64,000 nt of DNA from CAYWXK01 sp964462515 (GTDB lineage: Bacteria; Planctomycetota; Phycisphaerae; Sedimentisphaerales; Anaerobacaceae): contig CAYWXK010000016.1 of assembly GCA_964462515.1 (NCBI GenBank), positions 18,616 through 82,615 of the forward strand, read 5' to 3'. Each line of letters begins with the position of its first letter. Position 1 is the stretch's first letter. The notes below the pieces were generated by a model. The model was not told where the DNA came from and did no database searches. It saw nothing but the letters and a program-made list of their open reading frames with translations. Below, piece by piece: positions 36,032 to 44,671 of this stretch. The translations under genes and the position numbers were made by a program.

Positions 36032-36577
36032 ATGACAGAAGAAAGGCTAAAAGAATTACTGGGCACGCTGGCAAATGCGACAGTAGAGCCGGTTCGTCAG
36101 GGCCTTAGTGAGGATATAAAGAGTCACATCCCACAGACACTTATGGCGCACAAAGGCGGCTGGGATACCATTAACATTATAATAGATTTAAGGGTGAGTA
36201 AATTGGCTGCGGCAGCGGTGATAATTCTTGCGATGCTTTTGTTGGCCAACCTTTTTGGTGGTCGGGACACCACAGGAGCTGATATATATCAGGACAGCAA
36301 GCTGTTGATACAATACTGGCTGAGTGGTGAACAGGCGCATAAAAGCGATGTGCTGGCTGCAATGTCAGAATTGTATGGACACCTGGCTGGGCAGGGCAGA
36401 GAGGTTACATACTATGGCGATTGGATTGACCCGGAGAATGGAAGTGCGGTGCTTATGCATTGGAAACTACCTGATGACAATTATCGGGTGATTTTTAGTG
36501 ATTTGCGGATAAGAACTGTCAGTGCGGAGGACCTTATAAGGCTCCAGGCTCGTATGCTGCAAGAGAGAACCGAATGA
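36032..36577 (+). CDS. Single-span membrane protein, putative anti-sigma factor
   Basis: 181 residues. A short cytoplasmic N-terminal part (1-55) is followed by one hydrophobic helix (about 59-76, LAAAAVIILAMLLLANLF) and an outer domain (about 80-181). No zinc motif of the HxxxCxxC type is visible in the N-terminal part. The role is inferred from position: it follows the ECF sigma gene by 12 bases and AAAGGA precedes ATG 36032. The outer domain (YQDSKLLIQYWLSGEQ, DNYRVIFSDLRI) is not recognised. Confidence 0.55.
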   Translation: MTEERLKELLGTLANATVEPVRQGLSEDIKSHIPQTLMAHKGGWDTINIIIDLRVSKLAAAAVIILAMLLLANLFGGRDTTGADIYQDSKLLIQYWLSGEQAHKSDVLAAMSELYGHLAGQGREVTYYGDWIDPENGSAVLMHWKLPDDNYRVIFSDLRIRTVSAEDLIRLQARMLQERTE

Positions 36578-36588
36578 CAGCTAATCAG

Positions 36589-36613
36589 ACTCGGCGAGGC
36601 CGAGCCTCGATGG
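36589..36613. repeat. CTCGGCGAGGCCGAG repeat, intergenic copy
   Basis: ACTCGGCGAGGCCGAGCC then TCGATGG. The core CTCGGC-GAG-GCCGAG is a 6-bp hairpin. A copy with three mismatches lies inside valS at 36851-36875. Confidence 0.7.
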
Positions 36614-36745
36614 AATGGAGAGTGGGGGGTAAAAATCCGGACCGGCTATTCCCTTTACATTAGCGAGTTGTTTTACTAATATAGATTCGGATTATTGTTG
36701 TTTTGCCGGAATTTCTTGTAGGTAATTGTGTCCATTAAGTAAGTA

Positions 36746-39700
36746 ATGAGTAAGCAACTTTCGAAAGTTTACGAGCCGAAGGCAGCAGAGCGGAGAGTGA
36801 GCGAGATATGGTTTTCAAAGCCATATTTCCACGCTGAGCCGCTGGCCAGTCTCGGCGAGGCCGGGACTCGACGGGCAGGTGGCGATAGTGGAAAGACTTA
36901 CACCATTGTAATTCCGCCGCCCAATGTTACGGCGCCGCTGCACATCGGCCACGCATTGAATAACACCCTTCAGGACATTCTGATTCGCTTCCGCCGTATG
37001 CAGGGATACAATACGCTCTGGATGCCCGGCACCGACCACGCCGGCATCGCCACGCAGACGGTCGTTGAGAAGCGGATATTGTCGGAAGAAGGAAAGCGTC
37101 GGACCGACTTTAAGCGGGAAGAATTTGTTGCTCGCCTGCAGGCCTGGAAGGACGAATACGAGGCACAGATTATCAATCAATTGAAGGCAATGGGCTGCTC
37201 TTGCGACTGGCAGCGGACACGCTTCACTATGGATGAGGTCTGCGCCAAGGCGGTTCGTGCTGCCTTTTTCAAACTATTCAAAGACGGCCTAATCTATCGC
37301 GGCAAACGGCTGGTCAACTGGGACCCTGCAACGCAAACAGTGCTGGCAGATGACGAGGTGGAATATGAGATGGTGCAGGGACACTTCTGGTATTTGCGGT
37401 ATCCACTTGTTGAGCCGGTTCAAATTCCCCGTGGCACGGCCAAAATGGCCGTGCCACCCACGATTATTGAATATGTTACCGTTGCCACAACCCGGCCCGA
37501 AACAATGCTCGGCGATACAGCCGTTGCGATGAATCAGGCGGATGCGCGTGCGAAATATCTTGTCGGCAGGAAGGTTCGCCTTCCGATTGTAGGTCGCATC
37601 ATTCCCATAATTGCCGATGAGCACGTTGTTTTACCTGACCCAAATAGTGAAGATGAGAAGGCAAGGTTTTCCACCGGCTTTCTGAAGGTTACGCCAGCCC
37701 ACGACCCTGATGACTGGGAAATCGGTCAAAGACACAAACTGGAAGTTATAAATGTGATGGCGCCGGATGGCTCCATCAGCGACAAGTTCGGCTGGCCGGA
37801 TGCCAGCGCCCCGGAGGCGCAGTCGCTGCTTGGTATGGACCGCTTCGAGGCAAGAGAAGCGATTGTGGAGTGGTTCCGTCAGGAAAATCTTTTAGAGGAT
37901 GTTCGACCTTACGCCCACGAGATTGGCCACAGTTACCGCAGCCACGTGCCGATTGAGCCGTATCTATCCGACCAGTGGTATATCGCTGTCAAAAAACCAA
38001 TTCCACAAAGTAGCACGGGCTTCCAGCCCGTGGATACTCGTTCAGTACACGAAGACACGGCCAGGATGGTTATGCCACAAGGATTTATCGAAGGAACCGA
38101 TGTGCCGGTAAATTCTCTTGCCGGTCTGGCCCTCAAACCTTTACTCGATGGACGATTACGATTTGTTCCCGAACGATACGCTAAGACTTATCAAAACTGG
38201 TTAGAGAATCTCCGCGACTGGCCAATCAGCAGACAACTCTGGTGGGGACACAGAATACCAATTTGGCGATTGGAACAGGCTGACAACCGAACTGCTTTTG
38301 GTACAGCAATGCGATTGGCTTCGAGTTTCGCGGGTAATCCAGACATTATTATTATGGTTAAATCCGGTAGTAATGTATGCCTGCTCCCCCCCAAAAATGA
38401 GCTTGAAAATTTCTTTAATGAAGACTCTACATATGATTTCTTTGTGTGCTTACATCGTGATGCAGGCAGCACTATCGGTATCTTGGAAATTGTACTACGG
38501 TTTAAGCAAGATCCTGATGTTTTGGATACGTGGTTTAGTTCGGCTCTCTGGCCTTTCAGCACAATGGGTTGGCCGGAAGATACGCCTGAATTAAAGGCAT
38601 TTTATCCGGGCGATGTCCTTTGCACTGCCCGCGAGATTATCACCCTGTGGGTTTCGCGTATGCTGATGATGGGACAATACTGTGTCGGGGACATCCCATT
38701 TAGCGATGTATATATCCACGCGATGATTCAGGATGGTGAAGGCCGCAAGATGTCCAAGAGTCTGGGTAACGGTATCGACCCGCTGGTCGTCATCAATAGT
38801 CACGGCGCCGATGCGATGCGGTTCACGTTAGCCAGTATGACCACGCAGACGCAGGATATAAGGATGCCGGTTGTGCTGATGAAGCTGCCTGATGGGCGCC
38901 AGGAGAATACATCGCCCAAGTTCGACGTCGGCCGAAATTTTTGCAATAAGCTCTGGAACGCCTCGCGTTTTGCATTGATGAACCTTGAGGGAATTGACCC
39001 GGCAAAATTCGACCCCGACAAAATGGATATTACCGACAGGTGGATTCTTTCGCGACTGGCCAAGACCATTCGTGAGGTTACGCAGTCTCTGGATGAGTTT
39101 AAGTTCAGTGAGCCGTTGTCGGCACTTTACAAATTTTTCTGGAACGATTTTTGTGATTGGTATCTTGAGTGGATAAAGCCGAGGATGCAGGATGAGCAGC
39201 AAAAGCCGATAGCTCAAAATGTTCTTGCCTTTGTGCTGGACCAGATTTTGCGCCTGCTGCATCCATTCATTCCATTTATTACTGAGATAATATTTCAAAA
39301 GCTAAATGATATTGCCCCCGCCAGGCGGCTTGCTGGCATTGCGGAGACGGAAAGTTCGGAGGCGCTGGTGGTTGCCAAATGGCCGAAAGAGTTGGATTCT
39401 CTGATAAATGAAAATATCGAAAAGCAAATTTCGCAGGTGCAGACTCCTGTTCGAGCATATAGAGATATGAAAAATAAATACGGCATACCCAGCTCGGTAT
39501 TGGTGTCAGCTTCGGCAAACGTATCAGCAGAAGTCGTGGATACTTTAGCTTCCAATTCCGACCTTATTTGTCAATTGGCATTCCTTAACGAATTCAAAGT
39601 TAATACTGACTTCCACAAACCCCCAAAGGCCGCTGTTTTGGTAGTAGAAGGAATGTCGTTTTATATGCACGATATAATTGACATAGAGGCCGAGCGTGCA

Positions 39701-39883
39701 CGGTTCGAGAAACAAAAACAGGAGATAGAAAAGGCCAAAAGGGCGGTTGAAGCCAAGCTGGCCAATGAAAGTTTTGTAAGTAAAGCCAAGCCGCACATCG
39801 TGGCTCAGGCCAGAGAAAAACTGGCACAGCTTGATGAGCAATTGGCGACCATCGAGAAACACCTTTCGGAGTTAAATGGTTAG
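36746..39883 (+). CDS. valS: Valyl-tRNA synthetase
   Basis: 1045 residues; family members are usually about 880-950. HIGH is in PPPNVTAPLHIGHALN (about 53-68), the editing domain is near 170-420 (ATTRPETMLGDTAVAM), KMSKS is in EGRKMSKSLGNGIDP (about 670), and the anticodon domain and a C-terminal coiled coil (about 975-1043, ARFEKQKQEIEKAKRAVEAK) follow. The enzyme charges tRNA-Val. Extra peptide comes from palindromic repeats read in frame at residues 35-45, 229-238, 423-429 and 436-445. A further unusual stretch (about 512-590) replaces the Cys-rich loop before QDPDVLDTWFSS. Between the first two sites the usual motifs are intact, so the enzyme is likely active. Start ATG 36746 matches the family. 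Confidence 0.95.
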   Translation: MSKQLSKVYEPKAAERRVSEIWFSKPYFHAEPLASLGEAGTRRAGGDSGKTYTIVIPPPNVTAPLHIGHALNNTLQDILIRFRRMQGYNTLWMPGTDHAGIATQTVVEKRILSEEGKRRTDFKREEFVARLQAWKDEYEAQIINQLKAMGCSCDWQRTRFTMDEVCAKAVRAAFFKLFKDGLIYRGKRLVNWDPATQTVLADDEVEYEMVQGHFWYLRYPLVEPVQIPRGTAKMAVPPTIIEYVTVATTRPETMLGDTAVAMNQADARAKYLVGRKVRLPIVGRIIPIIADEHVVLPDPNSEDEKARFSTGFLKVTPAHDPDDWEIGQRHKLEVINVMAPDGSISDKFGWPDASAPEAQSLLGMDRFEAREAIVEWFRQENLLEDVRPYAHEIGHSYRSHVPIEPYLSDQWYIAVKKPIPQSSTGFQPVDTRSVHEDTARMVMPQGFIEGTDVPVNSLAGLALKPLLDGRLRFVPERYAKTYQNWLENLRDWPISRQLWWGHRIPIWRLEQADNRTAFGTAMRLASSFAGNPDIIIMVKSGSNVCLLPPKNELENFFNEDSTYDFFVCLHRDAGSTIGILEIVLRFKQDPDVLDTWFSSALWPFSTMGWPEDTPELKAFYPGDVLCTAREIITLWVSRMLMMGQYCVGDIPFSDVYIHAMIQDGEGRKMSKSLGNGIDPLVVINSHGADAMRFTLASMTTQTQDIRMPVVLMKLPDGRQENTSPKFDVGRNFCNKLWNASRFALMNLEGIDPAKFDPDKMDITDRWILSRLAKTIREVTQSLDEFKFSEPLSALYKFFWNDFCDWYLEWIKPRMQDEQQKPIAQNVLAFVLDQILRLLHPFIPFITEIIFQKLNDIAPARRLAGIAETESSEALVVAKWPKELDSLINENIEKQISQVQTPVRAYRDMKNKYGIPSSVLVSASANVSAEVVDTLASNSDLICQLAFLNEFKVNTDFHKPPKAAVLVVEGMSFYMHDIIDIEAERARFEKQKQEIEKAKRAVEAKLANESFVSKAKPHIVAQAREKLAQLDEQLATIEKHLSELNG
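36851..36875. repeat. CTCGGCGAGG repeat inside valS, encoding SLGEAGTRR
   Basis: CTCGGCGAGGCCGGGACTCG then ACGGG, related to the intergenic copy at 36589. The frame is kept, adding a loop just before the TIVIPPPNVTAP strand, where other ValS proteins have only a short link. Confidence 0.7.
37431..37457. repeat. 12-bp perfect palindrome inside valS, encoding RGTAKMAVPPT
   Basis: GTGGCACGGCCA, loop AAA, TGGCCGTGCCAC. The element sits exactly between the RYPLVEPVQ and VTVATTRPETM strands of the editing domain, in frame. A decayed relative is at 38053-38078. Confidence 0.8.
38014..38082. repeat. Two REP-like palindromes inside valS
   Basis: CACGGGCT-TCC-AGCCCGTG (38014-38032) gives an 8-bp stem and encodes TGFQPV. 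The second, from 38054 (CACGGCCA-GGA-TGGTTATGCCAC), pairs less perfectly and encodes TARMVMPQ, similar to TAKMAVPP at 37431. Together they lie in a roughly 50-residue addition between the SDQWYIAVKK and LRFVPERYAKT blocks. Confidence 0.75.
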
Positions 39884-39903
39884 AAAGTTAAGGCGGTGCA
39901 GAA

Positions 39904-40299
39904 ATGGAAATGGAAGCGGAACTATCGCGGATAATTATTAACGAGCAATCTGACCAGCAGATAATTGTTCTCAAGGAGCGGAACGGCCCTCGCAGCTTTC
40001 CGATTGTTATCGGCATCGTTGAGGTCTTTGCAATTGACCGGCGTCTAAAAGGCATCAAGCCTCCGCGTCCGCTGACGCACGATTTATTGGCCAGCATTAT
40101 TGAAGGTCTTGGCGCCAAAATAGAAAAGATAGTTATAAATGACCTTCGTAACCATACCTTCTTTGCGAAGATACATATTAGCTTAAACGGACGGAAGGTG
40201 GAGATTGACTCTCGCCCATCGGATGCTATAGCTCTTTGCACGGCGCTGGGCGCCCCTATTTATGTTGATGAGCATGTTTTCGAGATAGCTTCCCAGTAG
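39904..40299 (+). CDS. Bifunctional nuclease (BFN/DUF151) family protein
   Basis: 131 residues. Matches DUF151 with IIVLKERNGPRSFPIVIGI, PRPLTHDLLASIIEGLGA and a closing DSRPSDAIALCTALGAPIYV motif. Plant homologues show RNase and DNase activity; bacterial members are little studied, though one bacterial DUF151 structure is known. AAGGCGG precedes ATG 39904, 20 bases after valS, so co-expression is likely. Its last 44 bases overlap the end of lspA on the other strand. Confidence 0.88.
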   Translation: MEMEAELSRIIINEQSDQQIIVLKERNGPRSFPIVIGIVEVFAIDRRLKGIKPPRPLTHDLLASIIEGLGAKIEKIVINDLRNHTFFAKIHISLNGRKVEIDSRPSDAIALCTALGAPIYVDEHVFEIASQ

Positions 40300-40837
40300 A
40301 AAATGTCGAGATAATTAGTAGCCCTACGCCGATACATAACAACGTATCTGCGACATTGAACGCCGGCCAATGCTTGCCCGGCCAGTAAACAACATCAATA
40401 AAGTCCCTGACCCTGCCGTTATTAAAAACCCTGTCCCAGAGGTTGCCGCAGACACCGGAAGCAAAAAGTCCCAGAGCAATGTAAATCAATTTCTGCTGGA
40501 TTCCGCTAAAAAGGAAAATCGCAAGGATTGCTATCAATGCGACCACAGAAACTGCTACTAAAAGGTAATACTTTCCGGCGGCGATTCCAAAAGCGGCGCC
40601 ATCGTTTTCCGCTAATACCAATTGCAGGAAACCATTTATAATTGAAAACCTATCCTCGTATTTTAGCCATCCAAAGACGGCTCTTTTTGTCCATAAATCT
40701 ACTGACAGGCCGATTACTGCGACAGGCCAGAACACCAGGTGCGATTTTAAGGAAGGCGGTTTAACGGTCTGACATTTCAGAGAATCCCTGCTTGATTGCA
40801 GTTGGGTGCTATCTTCTACTTTATTTAATCTGGACAT
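40256..40837 (-). CDS. lspA: Lipoprotein signal peptidase (signal peptidase II)
   Basis: 193 residues with four hydrophobic helices. The catalytic aspartates are in GNLWDRVFNNGRVRDFIDVV and AFNVADTLL; ENDGAAFGI matches the conserved loop after the first helix. It cleaves prolipoproteins before the lipidated cysteine. The 30-residue N-terminal lead is longer than usual and hydrophilic. Downstream of the TPR lipoprotein gene by 32 bases on the same strand. Its C-terminal 44 bases overlap the BFN gene. Confidence 0.93.
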   Translation of the reverse strand: MSRLNKVEDSTQLQSSRDSLKCQTVKPPSLKSHLVFWPVAVIGLSVDLWTKRAVFGWLKYEDRFSIINGFLQLVLAENDGAAFGIAAGKYYLLVAVSVVALIAILAIFLFSGIQQKLIYIALGLFASGVCGNLWDRVFNNGRVRDFIDVVYWPGKHWPAFNVADTLLCIGVGLLIISTFSTGKLSRKHAHQHK

Positions 40838-40869
40838 AGCGGTGTAGTGTGAGTTATTTGCTATCTATT

Positions 40870-41844
40870 TTATCTTGAATATTTTTCTACAAGTTTAAGC
40901 AGTGCCTCCCAGTTGGGCTGGTCAGGCTCAATGGCTAATGACATCTTCCAGTGCTGAATTGCCTTTAACCTCAGCATCTGGTCTTTATCTTTTGCTGACA
41001 TTAGCATATAGGCTGTCCCCAGGTTCTTGTGCAACTGCCAATCTTTGTCGTTTATCTGGAGTGCTTTATTATACGATTCGACCGCATAATCTATATCACC
41101 GAGCTTCAAATAGCAGTATCCAAGATGTTGATAGGCGGTGCCATTGTCAGGCTGGATTTGTGTTATTAAGATAAATAGTTGTTTTGCAGGCTCATATTGC
41201 TCGGTTTTTAGGTATGCAAGCGCCAGAGGGGACATAATATTTTGATTGTTGCTGTCGATTTGCAGCGCATGTTCAAGTGAGTCAATAGCCCCATCATAAT
41301 CATTCTGCGCCTGGAAAATGTCAGCAAGCAGCATCTGGGTCTCAATGGCATTGGAGTCAATCTGCTCGGCGAGCTGGCCGAACATCAAGGCCCTGTTGTA
41401 GTCCTCAACTTCGTAGAAGCATCTGGCAGCATTGATATGTGCCTCCAGATGGTCGGGCTTGAGTTCGCAGGCTCTGGCATACGCCTTTGATGCCTGGTCG
41501 AAGTTTTTCATACCCTGGTAAGCTCGGCCGAGGTTGTAGTAATCTTTGAAGGACCAGGTGCTTATCTGTGTTGCCTTTTCGTATGCGGCGGCGCTCTTTT
41601 CGTAATCGTTATTGTCTGCGTAAATCTCGCCGAGCAAGGAATACGCCGGCAAAAATTGCTTATCCAGCTTTATCGCTTCGTTGAGTTTCTCGATAGCCAT
41701 TTCGTTCTGGTCAAGCTCGCGAAACATTATCGCATCCAGATACAGGTCAACGCCTTGCCTCCCCTGTTCACAGCCATTGGATAACAGGAGCATTATGCCT
41801 GTCAGGCATAAGATTACAATATTGCTTTTAAGGCCACTGGACAT
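40870..41844 (-). CDS. TPR-repeat lipoprotein
   Basis: 324 residues. Lipobox LLSNGC (cysteine about residue 25). About seven TPR units fill the rest, each with a Y/W-x-x-L/G-x-x-Y/A-x-A-x-x-x-Y-x-x-A pattern (PAYSLLGEIYADNNDYEKSA, DYYNLGRAYQGMKNFDQAS, AYQHLGYCYLKLGDIDYA). Likely a scaffold anchored to the envelope; partner unknown. It precedes lspA, whose product would process it, probably in one operon. Confidence 0.87.
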   Translation of the reverse strand: MSSGLKSNIVILCLTGIMLLLSNGCEQGRQGVDLYLDAIMFRELDQNEMAIEKLNEAIKLDKQFLPAYSLLGEIYADNNDYEKSAAAYEKATQISTWSFKDYYNLGRAYQGMKNFDQASKAYARACELKPDHLEAHINAARCFYEVEDYNRALMFGQLAEQIDSNAIETQMLLADIFQAQNDYDGAIDSLEHALQIDSNNQNIMSPLALAYLKTEQYEPAKQLFILITQIQPDNGTAYQHLGYCYLKLGDIDYAVESYNKALQINDKDWQLHKNLGTAYMLMSAKDKDQMLRLKAIQHWKMSLAIEPDQPNWEALLKLVEKYSR

Positions 41845-41998
41845 AGCTTTGCCTTTCCGATATTAAATGATGCTCTGTCTTTTATCGCTGAACTTGCGCA
41901 TATTTTAATTTGCAACCATTATACCGCAGTAGGCGTAGTTATCAAACCCTTTTGGAGTATAGAAGATTTTAGGTTTTGAGTATCTTTTGCCTAAATAC

Positions 41999-42027
41999 TT
42001 GACATATTTGATGCATCTTAATATTAT
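41999..42027 (+). promoter_or_regulatory. Sigma-70-type promoter for gpmI
   Basis: TTGACA at 41999-42004, 17-base spacer, TATTAT at 42022-42027. Start of transcription is expected near 42034, giving about 80 bases of leader before ATG 42114. Confidence 0.65.
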
Positions 42028-42113
42028 ATTATTGCTCATCTGGCTGGAGCTTTTAGGTATAGACCATGGTAATGACCTTCTGGATAGCTTTTGTTTGAAA
42101 GGCTTTTTACTTT

Positions 42114-43688
42114 ATGGCAAAACAGAAAGTAGTTTTAGAAAAAAGACCGTTTGTGTTAATTATCCGCGATGGCTGGGGTCATAATCCTGACCCGAAAGAA
42201 GACCCATACAATGCAATTAAGTGTGCTCACGTTCCGGTGGATAATATGCTGATGTCTGCTTATCCGAACTGTCTTATCCATACCAGCGGCGAAGATGTGG
42301 GCCTGCCGGACGGAACGATGGGCAACAGCGAAGTGGGACATCAGAATATTGGAGCCGGCAGAATTGTGCCGCAGGAGTCTGTGCGACTCAGCAGAGCTAT
42401 TCGCGACGGCTCCTTTTTTGAGAATAAAGAATTTTTGAAGCTGATAGAATTTATGAAAAGCAACAACGGCAAAATGCACGTTATGGGCCTGTGCAGCGAT
42501 GTCGGCGTTCATTCATTGTTGGACAACCTTTATGGTTTGCTGGAGCTTGCAAAAAGAAACGGCATAAAAGACGTCTTTATCCACGCATTCACAGATGGAC
42601 GTGACTCGCCGCCTAATAGCGGGGCCGGATACATAGCCCAAATCGAAAAGAAAGCCGGAGAAATAGGCATAGGCAGGATTGCAACTGTTATCGGCAGGTT
42701 CTATGCGATGGACCGCGACAGCCGTTGGGACCGCGTCCAAAAGGCTTATGAATGTATAAGGGTTGGTAAAGGTATCAAGGCAGCCAGTGCAGCGGAGGCA
42801 GTAGCGAAAAGCTACGAAAGAGAAGTTACCGATGAATTCATCGAGCCGACCTGCATTGTCAGCGAAGGTAGTGAGCCGGTAGCCACTGTTAATGATGGAG
42901 ACGGTTTGGTGTTCTTCAATTTCCGCGGCGATAGACCTCGAGAGATTACACGGGCATTCGTTGAGCCCGAATTCAAGGAATTTGTCCGAACCACCAAACC
43001 CAATATGTATTTTGTCTGTATGACAGAGTATGACGCAACGATACCTGCGCCGGTTGCATTTCCAAAGCCGCCAAAGATGAAAAATATCCTGGGGGCATAC
43101 TGGGGTTCTCTGGGGCTGAAGCAATTTCGCTGTGCCGAGACCGAAAAGTATGCACATGTTACTTTCTTTTTTAACGATTATGCCGAAAGGCCCTTCCCCG
43201 GCGAGGACAGGCAAATCGTGCCTTCGCCGCGAGTGCGGACCTACGACTTAAAGCCCGAGATGAGCGCGTATGAGGTTGCCGATGTGGTCCTAAATAGACT
43301 CGACTCGAACAAATATGATGTTGTGGTGGTCAATTTTGCCAATCCGGATATGGTTGGTCACACCGGTATATTGTCGGCAGCAGTAAAAGCAGCGGAGGCG
43401 GTTGACCTGTGTGTAGGCAAAATTCTCGACAAAGTCAAGGGCTTCGGCGGGTCGGCAATAGTAACGGCCGACCACGGCAATTTTGAAAAAATGATAGATG
43501 GCAGCCCTGACAAGCCGCATACTGCTCACACTACTTTTGATGTGCCCTTAATTATATTTGATGAGCGTTTCAAAAGTATGAAGCTGCGCGAGGGAAGTAG
43601 GTTGGCCGATATAGGGCCGACCTTGCTGGATATGATGGGACTGCCGCAGCCCGCCGAAATGACGGGAAAGTCGTTGCTTATGCAATAA
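42114..43688 (+). CDS. gpmI: 2,3-bisphosphoglycerate-independent phosphoglycerate mutase
   Basis: 524 residues, full length. The metal and phospho-serine sites are present: D-G-W-G near the start (LIIRDGWGHN; IRDGWG where LDGWG is common), MGNSEVGHQNIGAG with the phosphoryl-accepting serine, TDGRDSPP, and C-terminal TADHGNFEKM and HTAHTTFDVP. Converts 3- to 2-phosphoglycerate in glycolysis. Transcribed divergently from the TPR lipoprotein gene. AAAGG lies upstream of ATG 42114. Confidence 0.95.
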   Translation: MAKQKVVLEKRPFVLIIRDGWGHNPDPKEDPYNAIKCAHVPVDNMLMSAYPNCLIHTSGEDVGLPDGTMGNSEVGHQNIGAGRIVPQESVRLSRAIRDGSFFENKEFLKLIEFMKSNNGKMHVMGLCSDVGVHSLLDNLYGLLELAKRNGIKDVFIHAFTDGRDSPPNSGAGYIAQIEKKAGEIGIGRIATVIGRFYAMDRDSRWDRVQKAYECIRVGKGIKAASAAEAVAKSYEREVTDEFIEPTCIVSEGSEPVATVNDGDGLVFFNFRGDRPREITRAFVEPEFKEFVRTTKPNMYFVCMTEYDATIPAPVAFPKPPKMKNILGAYWGSLGLKQFRCAETEKYAHVTFFFNDYAERPFPGEDRQIVPSPRVRTYDLKPEMSAYEVADVVLNRLDSNKYDVVVVNFANPDMVGHTGILSAAVKAAEAVDLCVGKILDKVKGFGGSAIVTADHGNFEKMIDGSPDKPHTAHTTFDVPLIIFDERFKSMKLREGSRLADIGPTLLDMMGLPQPAEMTGKSLLMQ

Positions 43689-43760
43689 ATTATTTCGAAA
43701 ATGGTTTTTGATACAGTGAAATCAAATTCAAAGATTAAAGCGGCCTCGAGCTAATACCTG

Positions 43761-44360
43761 ATGAGAACAAAACAAAAACCAACTTGTTTTATTATTGCAG
43801 GACCAAACGGTGCAGGGAAGACTACATTTGCATTACGTTATTTGCCGCAAATAGCAGGCTGCCGCAACTTTGTCAATGCCGACCTTATTGCTTATGGTCT
43901 TTCGCCTTTTGACTCGTTATCAGCTCAATACGAAGCTGGTCGTCTTTATCTTCGCCAGATATATGCGAATATCAACAAACGGATTGATTTTGCTTTTGAG
44001 ACGACGCTGGCGGGCCGCAGTCAAATTAATCTTTTGAAAAAGCTCAGACAGGACGGCTGGCAGGTGGTCTTGTTTTTCTTATGGATTCCTGATGCAGATT
44101 TCTCAAAGAATCGAATTCGCGAGCGTGTAGAACATGGCGGTCATAATATCCCCGACGATACAATTTACCGACGCTTCCCTCGTATAATGCGTAATTTGAC
44201 AAAGGTTTATATCCCACTTTGTGATAAAGTAATTTGCTATGATAATTCTGGACCTAAACCGGTTCTTGTTTTTAAACAGGACAGCAAAGGACGGCGTATT
44301 TCGAATCAGGATGTATACGCGAAAATTTTGGGGTGTTCAGATGACCACAAAAGAAACTGA
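43761..44360 (+). CDS. Zeta-toxin-like ATPase
   Basis: 199 residues. The Walker A motif GPNGAGKTT is at residues 14-22, followed by NFVNADLIAYGLSPF and FAFETTLAGRS, with a catalytic-looking D/R region (VEHGGHNIPDDTIYRRFPR). This is the layout of the zeta-toxin/COG4185 group, kinases that phosphorylate UDP-N-acetylglucosamine or have other targets. Its stop overlaps the start of the next small gene by 20 bases, an arrangement of toxin-antitoxin pairs. Whether it is toxic is untested. Confidence 0.82.
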   Translation: MRTKQKPTCFIIAGPNGAGKTTFALRYLPQIAGCRNFVNADLIAYGLSPFDSLSAQYEAGRLYLRQIYANINKRIDFAFETTLAGRSQINLLKKLRQDGWQVVLFFLWIPDADFSKNRIRERVEHGGHNIPDDTIYRRFPRIMRNLTKVYIPLCDKVICYDNSGPKPVLVFKQDSKGRRISNQDVYAKILGCSDDHKRN

Positions 44361-44532
44361 TAGAATGGCAATACTTGCCGGCAGATGTCTTAGAAAAGCT
44401 GTGCGGGAAGAATTACAGAAAAAAGCATTGCTCGGCCAGTATGCTATTATAAACCGTAACGGTAAGGCCTGCCGTGTTTCAGCCAAGCTGGCCCTAAAAA
44501 TTGCCAGAAGCAAACAACAGCAGAAAAATTAG
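44341..44532 (+). CDS. Small protein paired with the zeta-toxin-like gene
   Basis: 63 residues, highly basic. ATG 44341 overlaps the zeta-like stop, favouring translational coupling. Contains LRKAVREELQKKALLGQYAI followed by INRNGKACRVSAK, like small proteins often encoded next to COG4185 ATPases. Perhaps the antitoxin. An in-frame start at 44239 lies deep inside the upstream gene and is rejected. Confidence 0.65.
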   Translation: MTTKETDRMAILAGRCLRKAVREELQKKALLGQYAIINRNGKACRVSAKLALKIARSKQQQKN

Positions 44533-44671
44533 TAAGATTCTCCGGATTCTGATTTAGTCCTCCATAAAAAAGTCTTTTCTTGATTTTGTGTATTTTTTTG
44601 CCAAAAGACAAAAGTCCGTTAAGTCATTGTAAGATCGAAAAATATATCGCTCCTTTATTTTATGAAAAAAC

